Shown one piece after another: positions 34,880-43,236 of a stretch of 64,000 bases of DNA. The position numbers were made by a program, and so were the translations under genes. How positions within the stretch are numbered: position 1 is the stretch's first letter; the number at the start of each line of letters is the position of its first letter. The DNA lies in contig NZ_JBGFFE010000011.1 in NCBI RefSeq assembly GCF_041224415.1, positions 31,252 to 95,251 of the forward strand, written 5' to 3'. Source of the stretch: Clostridium_B lapidicellarium. GTDB lineage: Bacteria; Bacillota; Clostridia; Clostridiales; Clostridiaceae. Under the pieces are notes generated by a model, which searched no databases, was not told where the DNA came from, and saw only the letters and a program-made list of their open reading frames with translations.

Positions 34880-35449
34880 CTATTTACTGATAGTACCTCC
34901 TTTTATATTAGTTTCCCATTCGGATCTCAGTATACCGTAAAGATACATATCATATCTGATCCCGTCTCTGTATATAAATTGCCTGTAGGTTCCCTCTTTT
35001 TTAAATCCAAGTTTTTCATAAAGTCCTATGGCAGGTTTATTGTAGGATATGACAGTAAGTTGTATTCTGTGGAGATTTAATTCCTCAAATCCAAATTCCA
35101 TAGTTAGATATAGGGATTCACTTCCTACTCCGCAGCCCCGGTACTTTTTCTCGCCAATGCCTATATATACTGTGGCAGTGCCGTTGTTCCACAGTATATT
35201 TTCAAAACCTGTTATTCCAATTATTTTTTCATCTTCCGTGTAATTTATTGCAAATATGCATTTATCCGAGGATCTCCTCGTATCATTTACTGCAGAACTT
35301 AATTCCTGCGCATTTTTTGGAAAAGCAGGTATCATGTCAAAATTTCTTAGAAAATATATATCATTGTACCATTTTTCTAAAGAAGGCAGGTGGGTATCTT
35401 TAAAGGAAGTGAGTGTTATTTTAGAACCTTTCAGTAGATCTTTAACCAA
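34880..35449 (-). CDS. GNAT N-acetyltransferase (RimJ/RimL-like)
   Basis: A 189-residue acetyltransferase. The acetyl-CoA-binding region is KYRGCGVGSESLYLTMEFGF near residue 115. NKPAIGLYEKLGFKKEGTYR is typical of RimJ/RimL-type enzymes that acetylate protein N termini or small amines. TTG at 35449 is preferred because AAGAGGTG lies 9 bp upstream; the frame reaches 35461 through the ribosome site. It sits 39 bp upstream of the DUF2156 gene on the same strand, so the two are probably co-transcribed. Confidence 0.87.
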   Translation of the reverse strand: MVKDLLKGSKITLTSFKDTHLPSLEKWYNDIYFLRNFDMIPAFPKNAQELSSAVNDTRRSSDKCIFAINYTEDEKIIGITGFENILWNNGTATVYIGIGEKKYRGCGVGSESLYLTMEFGFEELNLHRIQLTVISYNKPAIGLYEKLGFKKEGTYRQFIYRDGIRYDMYLYGILRSEWETNIKGGTISK

Positions 35450-35730
35450 AATGTATATCACCTCTTGTATTTTGTAATGAATATGAAATATTTAAGTAAA
35501 AAATTAGAATTAAAGGATAATACTTTTTTATACATAATCATTATAACCTAATTTGTAAATTGTGTAAAACCGGTTGATATTAATCTTTTGTATATTATAA
35601 TATATTTTTGACTATTATAGTATAGAAATAAGTATAACTTTGATAATATGTGAAATTTTTTTTGAATTAAAAGAAAAGAGGAATTAAAGTAGAATATTTA
35701 GGTATAACTTAAATTAATGGAGGAGTTTTT

Positions 35731-36744
35731 ATGTCGGAAATAGTTGTGAAAGTTACAAGAGGATCTTTAATTGAAAGTGTCCATAGGGCTGATATAGCAG
35801 TGGTGAATAGTAATGGAAACCTTATATATAGTTTGGGAAATTCATATAAAGTAACTTATATGCGTTCTGCGGCAAAACCGCTGCAGACTTTGGAGATAAT
35901 ATTGTCAGGGGCGGCAGACAAGTTTTCATTTACGGATGAGGAAATATCTATAATGTGCGGTTCACATCAAGGGGAAGAATTTCATAGAAAAACTGTAGAA
36001 GGCATATTGAAAAAATTGGGCCTTAATGTTGATAACCTTCTGTGTGGTTCTACATTGCCGTCAAACAGGGAATATTCCCAAAGACTTCTGTGGAATCATG
36101 CAAAGTTAAATCCGACTTACACTGACTGTTCGGGTAAACATGCCGGCATACTCTCTGTATGTGTATTAAAAGGATATGATCTGGAGGACTATAATTCACC
36201 GGAACATCCCGTACAAAGGGAAATTAAAAAGATAATATCTGAAGTGTGCTCCATAAGGGAAAAGGATATAATTATAGGAACAGACGGGTGTACCGTGCCC
36301 GTTTTTGGAATGCCCTTATATAATATGGCGCTGGGTTATTCAAGGATTGCAAGCGGAAACGGACTGCCACAGGATTATAATAAGGCGGCGGACAGAATAT
36401 TTAAAGCTATGAACAATGCCCCGGAAATGGTGGCAGGTACTGACAGATTTTGCACCGACCTCATAAAAAATACCCATGGTAAGCTTATCGGGAAATATGG
36501 CGCAGAAGGTGTATACTGTGTCGGAGTCAGAGGCAGTGGTTTGGGAATGGCAATCAAGATAGAAGATGGTAATGTTGACAGGGCGTTATGGCCAACCGTT
36601 GTTAAATGTCTGGAAGATCTGAATGTATTGGATCAGACTGAAAGCAAATCACTTGGTAAATATAGAAATCGACAAAATCTAAACAATGTAGGGGAAAAAA
36701 TAGGCGACATATTCCCGGATTTTAACTTGAAAAAAAATCTTTAG
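35731..36744 (+). CDS. asparaginase, type II (PF06089 family)
   Basis: A 337-residue asparaginase of the thermolabile Rhizobium-type family, unrelated in sequence to E. coli AnsA/AnsB. Family stretches are MRSAAKPLQTLE, IMCGSHQGEEFH, NPTYTDCSGKHAGIL, and IGTDGCTVPVFGMPL. It would hydrolyse asparagine (or a related amide) to aspartate and ammonia. The 270 bp upstream is AT-rich with no recognised RNA element. Ribosome site GGAGG. It is a single gene followed by a bidirectional terminator. Confidence 0.9.
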   Translation: MSEIVVKVTRGSLIESVHRADIAVVNSNGNLIYSLGNSYKVTYMRSAAKPLQTLEIILSGAADKFSFTDEEISIMCGSHQGEEFHRKTVEGILKKLGLNVDNLLCGSTLPSNREYSQRLLWNHAKLNPTYTDCSGKHAGILSVCVLKGYDLEDYNSPEHPVQREIKKIISEVCSIREKDIIIGTDGCTVPVFGMPLYNMALGYSRIASGNGLPQDYNKAADRIFKAMNNAPEMVAGTDRFCTDLIKNTHGKLIGKYGAEGVYCVGVRGSGLGMAIKIEDGNVDRALWPTVVKCLEDLNVLDQTESKSLGKYRNRQNLNNVGEKIGDIFPDFNLKKNL

Positions 36745-36759
36745 AGCTTTCTAAATCAA

Positions 36760-36811
36760 AAAGTACAGAGTAAAATATTTAATCCTAAATAATTATTGGA
36801 CTCTGTACTTT
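36760..36811. terminator. bidirectional terminator after the asparaginase gene
   Basis: AAAGTACAGAGT (36760-36771) pairs perfectly with ACTCTGTACTTT (36800-36811). Confidence 0.8.
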
Positions 36812-36821
36812 ATATTGAAAT

Positions 36822-37649
36822 TTATTCCGATAATTTCCTTAGCTTGTCTGTTAATGTACTTAAATTTTGTATTGAAGCATCTAGATTCTGTATTTCAGAT
36901 AATTGGTTTTTAAAATTATCTACTGCGGATGAAATTCCCTGAGAAGTATTGCTCACGGATTTTTTTATTTCAGTTAAAGTTGAGTTTATTTCATTTATGG
37001 AGTTACTGCTTGAGTTGGATAATTTTCTTATTTCCTTTGCAACGACTGAAAATCCTTTTCCCTGTTCTCCTGCCCTGGAAGCTTCTATAGCTGCGTTTAA
37101 ACCGAGTAAATTGGTTTCAGAAGCTATATTTTTTATAAAATTCAAGACTTCATCTGTATTTTCCGATTTACTCAAAGCATATTTTACCTCATCTAATATT
37201 TTTTTACTGGATTTGACAGTGTTTTCTATTCCGGAAGACAGCATATTCGAAGCATGTGAGATATTTTCTATGGATTCTGACAGAATTTTAGATGCTTCAT
37301 TGAATTCATAATGTCTCTTCAGGCTTTTTACGAGAACTATACTTCCTATTATTTTATTTTCCTCTTTTACTGGTATTCCTATGGCTTTTATTTCAACTCC
37401 AAAAGTTTCTTTTGGAATTATAGAAGAATATACTTTTCTCGCTTTTATGCATTCATAGGCGGCTCCCTTCGGCCTCAGCGGATCGCCTGCTTTTGCATTC
37501 ATTTTTATATTTTCGCTGTTTACGACTTTAATGAAATGGGTGGTAGTTGACATAGTGAAGGCGATTTCATCGTCGAAAAAATACTGCATGTAGGGCATTA
37601 AGGTATTGAATGCCTGTTGTATTTTGTTTTCAATTTTCATTTCTTCCAT
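36822..37649 (-). CDS. soluble methyl-accepting chemotaxis-like protein
   Basis: A 275-residue cytoplasmic signalling protein with no membrane helix. The first ~115 residues look like a PAS/heme-type or cache-like sensor (ending GSIVLVKSLKRHYEF). The C-terminal half is a short MCP signalling domain with the conserved hairpin NLLGLNAAIEASRAGEQGKGFSVVAKEIRKLS (seen in pieces LLGLNAAIEASRAGE and GKGFSVVAKEIRKLS). It would contact CheW/CheA. Its ligand is unknown. Start ATG at 37649 follows GGGGGAACC. Confidence 0.88.
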   Translation of the reverse strand: MEEMKIENKIQQAFNTLMPYMQYFFDDEIAFTMSTTTHFIKVVNSENIKMNAKAGDPLRPKGAAYECIKARKVYSSIIPKETFGVEIKAIGIPVKEENKIIGSIVLVKSLKRHYEFNEASKILSESIENISHASNMLSSGIENTVKSSKKILDEVKYALSKSENTDEVLNFIKNIASETNLLGLNAAIEASRAGEQGKGFSVVAKEIRKLSNSSSNSINEINSTLTEIKKSVSNTSQGISSAVDNFKNQLSEIQNLDASIQNLSTLTDKLRKLSE

Positions 37650-37844
37650 AAATGGTTCCCCCAATTTTAGTAATAATGTTGTTTATAGTTATACAATAGC
37701 ACAAATGGAAGTATTTTTTAATTATTTTAGAAAATAAAAGTCACATTTGTCATTGTAATTAATATTATAAAAGTATAGAACACATGATGAAAAAAAAGAG
37801 TACCTAATAATATAATTTATTAAAGATGATAAGGAGGGATCTTT

Positions 37845-37958
37845 ATGTCACGTAGAAGTTGTGGTAGACGAGGAAGCGGAAAAGAGATACTGGTTATAAT
37901 AATAATTCTAATATTGTGTTGTGGTATTGATTGCGGCGATGTTGGAAGAAAATGCTAG
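37845..37958 (+). CDS. small Cys/Gly/Arg-rich membrane peptide, copy 1
   Basis: A 37-residue peptide with a strong AAGGAGG ribosome site. It begins MSRRSCGRRGSGKEILVIII and has an Ile/Leu-rich membrane segment followed by CCGIDCGDVGRKC. It resembles tiny hydrophobic sporulation-associated peptides of the YjcZ type, but with cysteines; that similarity is general only. A paralogue with a nearly identical leader follows at 38074. Confidence 0.65.
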   Translation: MSRRSCGRRGSGKEILVIIIILILCCGIDCGDVGRKC

Positions 37959-38073
37959 ATAAAAACTGCTGAATTATACCTTGGTTTTTGAAATAAAGAA
38001 ACAGAAGATAAAAAATTAAGGTAACTTAAAAATTATATAATATAATTTAAAGATAATAAGGGGGGGTCTTTAT

Positions 38074-38178
38074 ATGTCACACAGATGTTGTAGTGGTGGT
38101 AGAAGCGGAAGCAGTGCAATAATAATAATAATTATATTATTGTTATTATGTGGTGGATGTGGAAGAGGAATATGCTAA
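38074..38178 (+). CDS. small Cys/Gly/Arg-rich membrane peptide, copy 2
   Basis: A 34-residue paralogue of the peptide at 37845. It begins MSHRCCSGGRSGSSA, continues with an Ile/Leu membrane segment, and ends CGGCGRGIC. The preceding AGATAATAAGGGGGGGTCTT matches the leader of copy 1, so the pair arose by tandem duplication. A terminator follows. Function unknown. Confidence 0.65.
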   Translation: MSHRCCSGGRSGSSAIIIIIILLLLCGGCGRGIC

Positions 38179-38188
38179 GTAGTAAGTA

Positions 38189-38219
38189 GAAGGGAGACGA
38201 TTTTCGTTTCCCTTTTTTT
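38189..38219. terminator. terminator after the small peptide genes
   Basis: AGGGAGACGA pairs with TCGTTTCCCT, followed by a T-run; it also lies at the 3' end of the convergent Crp/Fnr gene. Confidence 0.75.
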
Positions 38220-38222
38220 ACT

Positions 38223-38900
38223 TCAAAGAAGCAGGTCTTCCAGAGAGTCTATATCTTTTATAAATATGAGGTTTTTGTTAAAATCTATTAGATTGTCTTT
38301 TTTCATGTTTATGAGCTCTCTTGAAAGAGACGGCCTTGGAATTCCCAGCTGATCCGCCATTTCCTTTCTGGTACAGTTTAAATATATTTTTAAATTTTTC
38401 TGCTGATGGTATTCTTCCAATATGTAAGAAGAAATTTTCTGACGTATGGTTTCATAGGATATATTTTTGAGCTTTTTATTCAACATGAGTATTTTATCGG
38501 ATAAAAGAGACATAAAGTTTTTTAAAAACATGGGGAAAATATTACATAGTTTTAATATGTCTTCTTTGGATATAAACATTACAGAAGTACTGCTCGATGC
38601 AGTTATAGTGGCCGGATAGGTATTTCTGTTGGAGAATATTATAACTTCCCCGAATATATCGCTTTCCCTTAAGATACCTAAAGTTATGACTTTCCCCGAA
38701 GAAAATGTCTTCTGTACCTCTACATTTCCGTCTATGACTATTCCTATTTTTGAACAATCCGATTCTTCAATTGCTATTACCTCTCCCTTTGAATATTTTC
38801 TGGGAGTATATTCTATCTTTGCAAGCAATTTTTCAATATCGTTTTCTGAAAAGTTTTTCATCAATATGCAGTTGCTCAATACGTCATATATATTTTTCAT
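38223..38900 (-). CDS. Crp/Fnr-family transcriptional regulator
   Basis: A 225-residue regulator. Residues about 15-130 form the cyclic-nucleotide-type beta-barrel (GIVIDGNVEVQKTFSSGKVI, ESDIFGEVIIFSN). Residues about 145-215 form the winged helix with TRKEMADQLGIPRPSLSREL. The N-terminal cysteine cluster of oxygen-sensing FNR is absent, with only Cys11 near the start, so a [4Fe-4S] FNR mechanism is unlikely. It is divergent from the ferredoxin-like gene at 39009, 108 bp away, and may control it. Confidence 0.9.
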   Translation of the reverse strand: MKNIYDVLSNCILMKNFSENDIEKLLAKIEYTPRKYSKGEVIAIEESDCSKIGIVIDGNVEVQKTFSSGKVITLGILRESDIFGEVIIFSNRNTYPATITASSSTSVMFISKEDILKLCNIFPMFLKNFMSLLSDKILMLNKKLKNISYETIRQKISSYILEEYHQQKNLKIYLNCTRKEMADQLGIPRPSLSRELINMKKDNLIDFNKNLIFIKDIDSLEDLLL

Positions 38901-39008
38901 ATTTTCCTCCGCTTTGATATATAAAAATATTATTTTACAGTAACATAGGATACGGATTGTATGATTTTATTTTATTATAATATAGGCATAAAAACAAGGG
39001 AGGAATTT

Positions 39009-39602
39009 ATGATGAAGAGAAAGATCGTCAATATAGATAGAGAAAAATGTGATGGATGCGGTTTGTGTGTAAATGCCTGTCATGAAGGTGCCATAGAATT
39101 GGTGGGTGGTAAAGCACGGCTTAAAGGTGATGAATACTGTGATGGCCTTGGAGACTGCCTTCCGGAGTGTCCTAGAGGTGCAATAGATATAATTGAGAGG
39201 GAAAGCAGAAATTATAAAGGAAATGTATCGGAACTCGGACAATGGCCGGTTCAGCTGAAGCTTGTAAATCCCAGGGCTCCCTATTTGAAAAATGCAGAAC
39301 TTTTAATAGCGGCAGATTGTACGTCTTATGCTTATGGAAATTTCCACAGAGATTTTATAAAGGGTCATATTGTTTTAATAGGATGTCCAAAGCTGGATGA
39401 TATAGATTATTATGAGGAGAAGTTTACCGATATCATAAAAAACAATAATTTGAAAAGCATAACTGTAGTGAGGATGGAGGTACCCTGCTGTGGCGGAATT
39501 GTAAATGCGGTTAAAAATTCAATGCTGAATTCTGGAATGATGGTTCCCTATAGGGAAGTTGTAATATCTATTGAAGGAAATATTATAGAAGATAAAAATT
39601 AA
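39009..39602 (+). CDS. 4Fe-4S ferredoxin-type protein
   Basis: A 197-residue protein. The first 65 residues hold two ferredoxin-type cluster motifs: CDGCGLCVNACHEGAIEL and YCDGLGDCLPECPRGAIDI. The remaining part (about 85-197) is an uncharacterised domain with ADCTSYAYGNFHRDF, CPKLDDIDYYEEKF, and EVPCCGGIVNAV. Such proteins often neighbour Crp/Fnr regulators in Clostridia. It may shuttle electrons; partner unknown. GGGAGG precedes the tandem ATG codons at 39009 and 39012. It ends 120 bp before the glycine riboswitch. Confidence 0.85.
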   Translation: MMKRKIVNIDREKCDGCGLCVNACHEGAIELVGGKARLKGDEYCDGLGDCLPECPRGAIDIIERESRNYKGNVSELGQWPVQLKLVNPRAPYLKNAELLIAADCTSYAYGNFHRDFIKGHIVLIGCPKLDDIDYYEEKFTDIIKNNNLKSITVVRMEVPCCGGIVNAVKNSMLNSGMMVPYREVVISIEGNIIEDKN

Positions 39603-39724
39603 TATGATAATTTTATGGGATGTATCAAAAAATGAAATATGGAATGTCGTTGAGAAATGTGGAAAAGTGTTCTGATGTAATATATAATAAAAGTAGAAAA
39701 GTTAATATTATAAATTTTGGATGA

Positions 39725-39932
39725 ATTTTTCGGGAGATTAAGTGGAAAATTAATTTTGAAAACCACTTAGCTGCAGACTTTTGTTCTACAGCATCCTTGA
39801 ATGGATAGCCGAAGGGGTAAGTGTTATTTCTCTTAGATAATATGAATCTCTCAGGTCAAAGGACCGAAAAAGGACAAAACTCTGGAAAGTTTTTGTCACC
39901 GAAGGAGTAAATCTCTCAGGTAAAAAGGACAG
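39725..39932 (+). ncRNA. tandem glycine riboswitch
   Basis: Two glycine aptamers lie in tandem. The first ends GCCGAAGGGGTAAG...AATCTCTCAGGTCAAAGGACCG. The second is GGACAAAACTCTGGAAAG...CACCGAAGGAGTAAATCTCTCAGGTAAAAAGGAC. The linker is short, as usual. A hairpin AAGTGG/CCACTT extends aptamer 1. It precedes the glycine reductase operon, so glycine should turn the operon on. Confidence 0.93.
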
Positions 39933-39968
39933 GGTAAAAGAGAATTCTTTTATCGTGTCCTTATTTTA
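39927..39968 (+). terminator. expression-platform terminator of the glycine riboswitch
   Basis: GGACAGGGTAAAAGA pairs with TCTTTTATCGTGTCC (39946-39960) with one mismatch and a G-U pair, followed by TTATTTTA. Its left arm contains the 3' side of aptamer 2's closing stem, so glycine binding should prevent the terminator. Confidence 0.75.
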
Positions 39969-40003
39969 TGTTTAACAGGAAAAATTTGAAAGGAAAAAAT
40001 GAT

Positions 40004-40378
40004 ATGGTAGAACCCATAATGGTAATTACTAATAATCCAACATGCAGGGAAAAGCTGTCAGACAGATATGAAATTGATTTCATAGACGGCAGTGCCATGG
40101 ATGTATTAAAAAAAGCTAGAGATTACATACATAAAAATCACAGGCTGCTTACTCATCCACTTGTAAGTGGTGTGAAGCCCAATGAGGTCCCGTATAGGAC
40201 TGTCATAATATCTAAAACAACTGAGAATACTGTAGATGTGGAGTCTTTAAATTATATAGAGATGGGAATTCATACTACTCAAAAATTTTTAAGGGATTAT
40301 GGTGTTTCACATTGGAGTAAAAAAGTGCTGGATGACTTTTCAGTAGTAGATTATGATTTGATCAGATATAATCTTTGA
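40004..40378 (+). CDS. grdX: GrdX family protein
   Basis: A 124-residue protein of unknown function found at the head of glycine, sarcosine and betaine reductase operons. MVITNNPTCREKL near the start is typical, as is LLTHPLVSGVKPNEVPYRT. The frame opens at 39968, but that ATG lies in the terminator; ATG at 40004 follows AAAGGAAAAAATGAT and is preferred. First gene after the glycine riboswitch, 71 bp before trxB. Confidence 0.85.
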   Translation: MVEPIMVITNNPTCREKLSDRYEIDFIDGSAMDVLKKARDYIHKNHRLLTHPLVSGVKPNEVPYRTVIISKTTENTVDVESLNYIEMGIHTTQKFLRDYGVSHWSKKVLDDFSVVDYDLIRYNL

Positions 40379-40449
40379 TAATTTATGTGTGAGCAGGGAC
40401 ATGAATATAAAGAACTGTTTATATTTTAACAATATTAGGAGGTATGAGT

Positions 40450-41370
40450 ATGGAACATTTATACGATTGTATAATAATTGGCGGAGGGCCAGCTGGTCTG
40501 TCGGCAGGTCTCTATGCAGCAAGATCCAAGATGGATACTTTGTTGATAGAGAGGGCGAAATATGGTGGGCAGATAACTACCACGGATGAACTTGATAATT
40601 ATCCGGGTTCCATTGAAAATTGTACGGGAGCCAGTTTAAGCGAGAGAATGAAAAAGCAGGCTTTGGACTTTGGAGTGAAGTTTGCAAAAGATGAGATAGT
40701 AGATTTGGATATTGATGGTGCAATCAAGGTATTGAAGAGCAAGAAGGAAACCTATAGGGCCAGGACAATAATAATTGCCACAGGTGCAAATCCAAGACTT
40801 TCAGGCTTCAATAATGAAAGGAAATTGAGAGGAAGAGGAATTTCCTACTGTGCAACTTGCGACGCCGATTTCTTTACAGACCTGGATGTAGCGGTAGTAG
40901 GCGGTGGAGATTCAGCTATCACCGAAGCAATTTATCTTACAAAATTTGCTAGCAGTGTTACGGTTATACACAGGAGAGATGCCTTGAGGGCAACAAAATC
41001 ACTGCAGGAAAGGGCCTTTAACAATCCCAAAATAAAGTTTATATGGAATTCTATTGTAGTAGGGGCTGTAGGGGACGAAATACTCGAGGGATTGATCTTA
41101 AAGAATAAAATTACAGGTGAAAACAGGAAGTTGAAGGTAGATGGATGTTTTGTGTTTGTGGGATATGAGCCCATATCACAGCTTTTCAAGGGAAAGTTAA
41201 CTATGGATGATAGAAACTATATAATAACGGATGAAGATATGAAAACAAACATTTCCGGAGTATTTGCCGCAGGCGATGTGAGGGAAAAATCTCTGAGACA
41301 GGTTGTAACTGCAGCAGCAGATGGTGCTATAGCAGCAACTACTGCAGAAAGTTATATAGAAGAAAAATAA
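40450..41370 (+). CDS. trxB: thioredoxin reductase
   Basis: A 306-residue FAD- and NAD(P)H-dependent reductase. The FAD motif is IIIGGGPAGLSAGLYAARS near residue 9, the redox-active cysteines are in SYCATCDADFF near residue 135, the nucleotide motif is VVGGGDSAITEA, and the C-terminal FAD site is GVFAAGDVREKSLRQV. It reduces the thioredoxin encoded next, which donates electrons to glycine reductase. ATG at 40450 is preferred over 40444 because AGGAGGT lies 7 bp upstream of it. Confidence 0.93.
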   Translation: MEHLYDCIIIGGGPAGLSAGLYAARSKMDTLLIERAKYGGQITTTDELDNYPGSIENCTGASLSERMKKQALDFGVKFAKDEIVDLDIDGAIKVLKSKKETYRARTIIIATGANPRLSGFNNERKLRGRGISYCATCDADFFTDLDVAVVGGGDSAITEAIYLTKFASSVTVIHRRDALRATKSLQERAFNNPKIKFIWNSIVVGAVGDEILEGLILKNKITGENRKLKVDGCFVFVGYEPISQLFKGKLTMDDRNYIITDEDMKTNISGVFAAGDVREKSLRQVVTAAADGAIAATTAESYIEEK

Positions 41371-41396
41371 AAAAATTGGAATAGGAGGAATTTACA

Positions 41397-41729
41397 ATGC
41401 TTGAATTGACAAAACAGAATTTTGACGAGGAGGTTCTGAATTATACTGATAAGCCGGTATTTGTGGACTTCTGGGGAGACAAATGTGAAATGTGCAAGCA
41501 GCTTATGCCTGGAGTACATGGCCTGGAAGATAAATATGGCGACAAGATTAAATTTTCGAGCCTCAATATAAGTAAGGCCAGGAGGCTTGCGATAGGGCAG
41601 AAAGTTTTAGGACTGCCTACCATGATAATTTACAATAAAGGTGAAAAAGCTAGTACGATTACTGCGGATAAAATAAAATCTCTAGATGATGTCGAAGAAT
41701 TTATCAAGTCCTGCTATGTTAAACTGTAA
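41397..41729 (+). CDS. trxA: thioredoxin with CEMC active site
   Basis: A 110-residue thioredoxin fold. The active site is FWGDKCEMCKQL, a C-E-M-C motif instead of the W-C-G-P-C of common thioredoxins. The cis-proline is in LGLPTMIIYNKG. Thioredoxins in grd operons often have unusual active sites matched to the selenoprotein partner. It carries electrons from TrxB to GrdA. It follows trxB by 26 bp behind GGAGG. Confidence 0.92.
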   Translation: MLELTKQNFDEEVLNYTDKPVFVDFWGDKCEMCKQLMPGVHGLEDKYGDKIKFSSLNISKARRLAIGQKVLGLPTMIIYNKGEKASTITADKIKSLDDVEEFIKSCYVKL

Positions 41730-41778
41730 AAATTAGGAATTTAAATTCCTGGTTTTAATAAATTTGGAGGTGAATATA

Positions 41779-43065
41779 TTGCGACTGGAAATTGGAAAAA
41801 TTCATATCAGGGATATTCAATTTGCTGATGAAACAAAGATCGTAAATGGAATTCTCTATGTTAACAAAGATGAATTGCTGAAGAAGATTGGCGGTGACGA
41901 TAGAATTGAACAGGTGAAAGTCGATATTGCCAGACCGGGCGATGAAACCAGAATCATACCTGTAAAAGATGTTATTGAACCGAGAGTTAAGGTAGAGGGG
42001 AAGGGAGGTATATTTCCGGGGTTTATAAGCAAAGTTGATACTGTAGGAGAAGGCAGGACACATGTACTTAGTGGAGCTGCAGTGGTTACAACGGGCAGTA
42101 TTGTTGGATTTCAGGAAGGTATCATAGATATGAGCGGTGAAGGTGCAAAATATACTCCTTTTTCAAAGACGAATAATTTGGTTATAGTTTGTGAGCCCAA
42201 GAAAGGAATAAAACAGCATGAACATGAAGAAGCTGTCAGGATGATTGGGTTTAAGGCAGCAGCTTATATCGGTGAAGCTGGGAAAAATGTAGAACCGGAT
42301 GAAGTGAAAATTTACGAAACCTTACCTTTATTGGAACAGGTGAAAAAATATGAAGGGCTTCCCAGGGTTATATACGTTTACATGCTTCAAAGCCAGGGAC
42401 TCTTGCATGATACCTATGTCTATGGAGTAGATGCTAAAAAAGTTATTCCTACGTTTTTATATCCTACAGAGGTATTTGACGGTGCAGTAGTCAGTGGGAA
42501 CTGTGTATCTGCCTGCGACAAAAATCCCACTTACGTTCATTTGAACAATCCGGTTATTGAAGATTTATATGACAGGGATGGAAAGGATATCAATTTCCTG
42601 GGCTGTATAGTTACAAACGAAAATGTGTATCTGGCAGATAAGGAAAGATCCTCTGATTTTACAGCTAAATTGGTTAAATATCTCGGAGCCGATGCAGTTA
42701 TTGTGTCAGAAGAAGGTTTTGGGAACCCTGATGCAGATCTTGTAATGAATTGCAATAAGATAACAGACGAAGGCATAAAGACGGTCCTCATTACTGATGA
42801 ATATGCGGGACAGGACGGTGCTTCTCAATCTCTGGCAGATTCTACAACCAGGGGAGATGCAGTTGTCACAGCTGGAAATGCAAATGAAGTAGTTGTACTT
42901 CCAAAGATGAAAAAAGTTCTGGGACACCTTGATGCTGCCAATATAATTGCAGGCGGTCATGTAAATAGTCTAAGACCGGATGGTACTATAGAAGCTGAGC
43001 TCCAGGTTGTGACTGGATCTACCAGCGAAGTGGGATTTACAAAGCTGACTGCCGAAGGTTATTGA
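41779..43065 (+). CDS. grdE: glycine reductase component B, proprotein GrdE
   Basis: A 428-residue proprotein of the substrate-binding component B. In characterised GrdE the chain is cleaved before a cysteine to give a pyruvoyl group that binds glycine as a Schiff base. Here Asn241-Cys242 in VVSGNCVSACDKNPTY fits that site exactly. The C-terminal part has NAHDAANIIAGGHVNSLRPDG-like HLDAANIIAGGHVNSLRPDG. TTG at 41779 is the likely start, with TTGGAGGTG 6-12 bp upstream; an earlier TTG at 41764 lies in that ribosome site. Confidence 0.93.
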   Translation: MRLEIGKIHIRDIQFADETKIVNGILYVNKDELLKKIGGDDRIEQVKVDIARPGDETRIIPVKDVIEPRVKVEGKGGIFPGFISKVDTVGEGRTHVLSGAAVVTTGSIVGFQEGIIDMSGEGAKYTPFSKTNNLVIVCEPKKGIKQHEHEEAVRMIGFKAAAYIGEAGKNVEPDEVKIYETLPLLEQVKKYEGLPRVIYVYMLQSQGLLHDTYVYGVDAKKVIPTFLYPTEVFDGAVVSGNCVSACDKNPTYVHLNNPVIEDLYDRDGKDINFLGCIVTNENVYLADKERSSDFTAKLVKYLGADAVIVSEEGFGNPDADLVMNCNKITDEGIKTVLITDEYAGQDGASQSLADSTTRGDAVVTAGNANEVVVLPKMKKVLGHLDAANIIAGGHVNSLRPDGTIEAELQVVTGSTSEVGFTKLTAEGY

Positions 43066-43236
43066 TTAATTGACCGGCAGAAACAAAGTGCCTCAGATAT
43101 AAAAGTATAAAGTATACAAATTTTATTATAGAGTAAATCAGAAAAAATGATAAGTAGTATTTTAAAAAAAAATAGAAACTTATAGTGAGATAAAATATGG
43201 CTATTTACAATATATTTTTGAAAGGAATGGTAAAAT

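Noticed and set aside
39640..39700. Sigma-A promoter of the grd operon
   Set aside because: A TATAAT-like box is present near 39683, but no -35 element at correct spacing was found.
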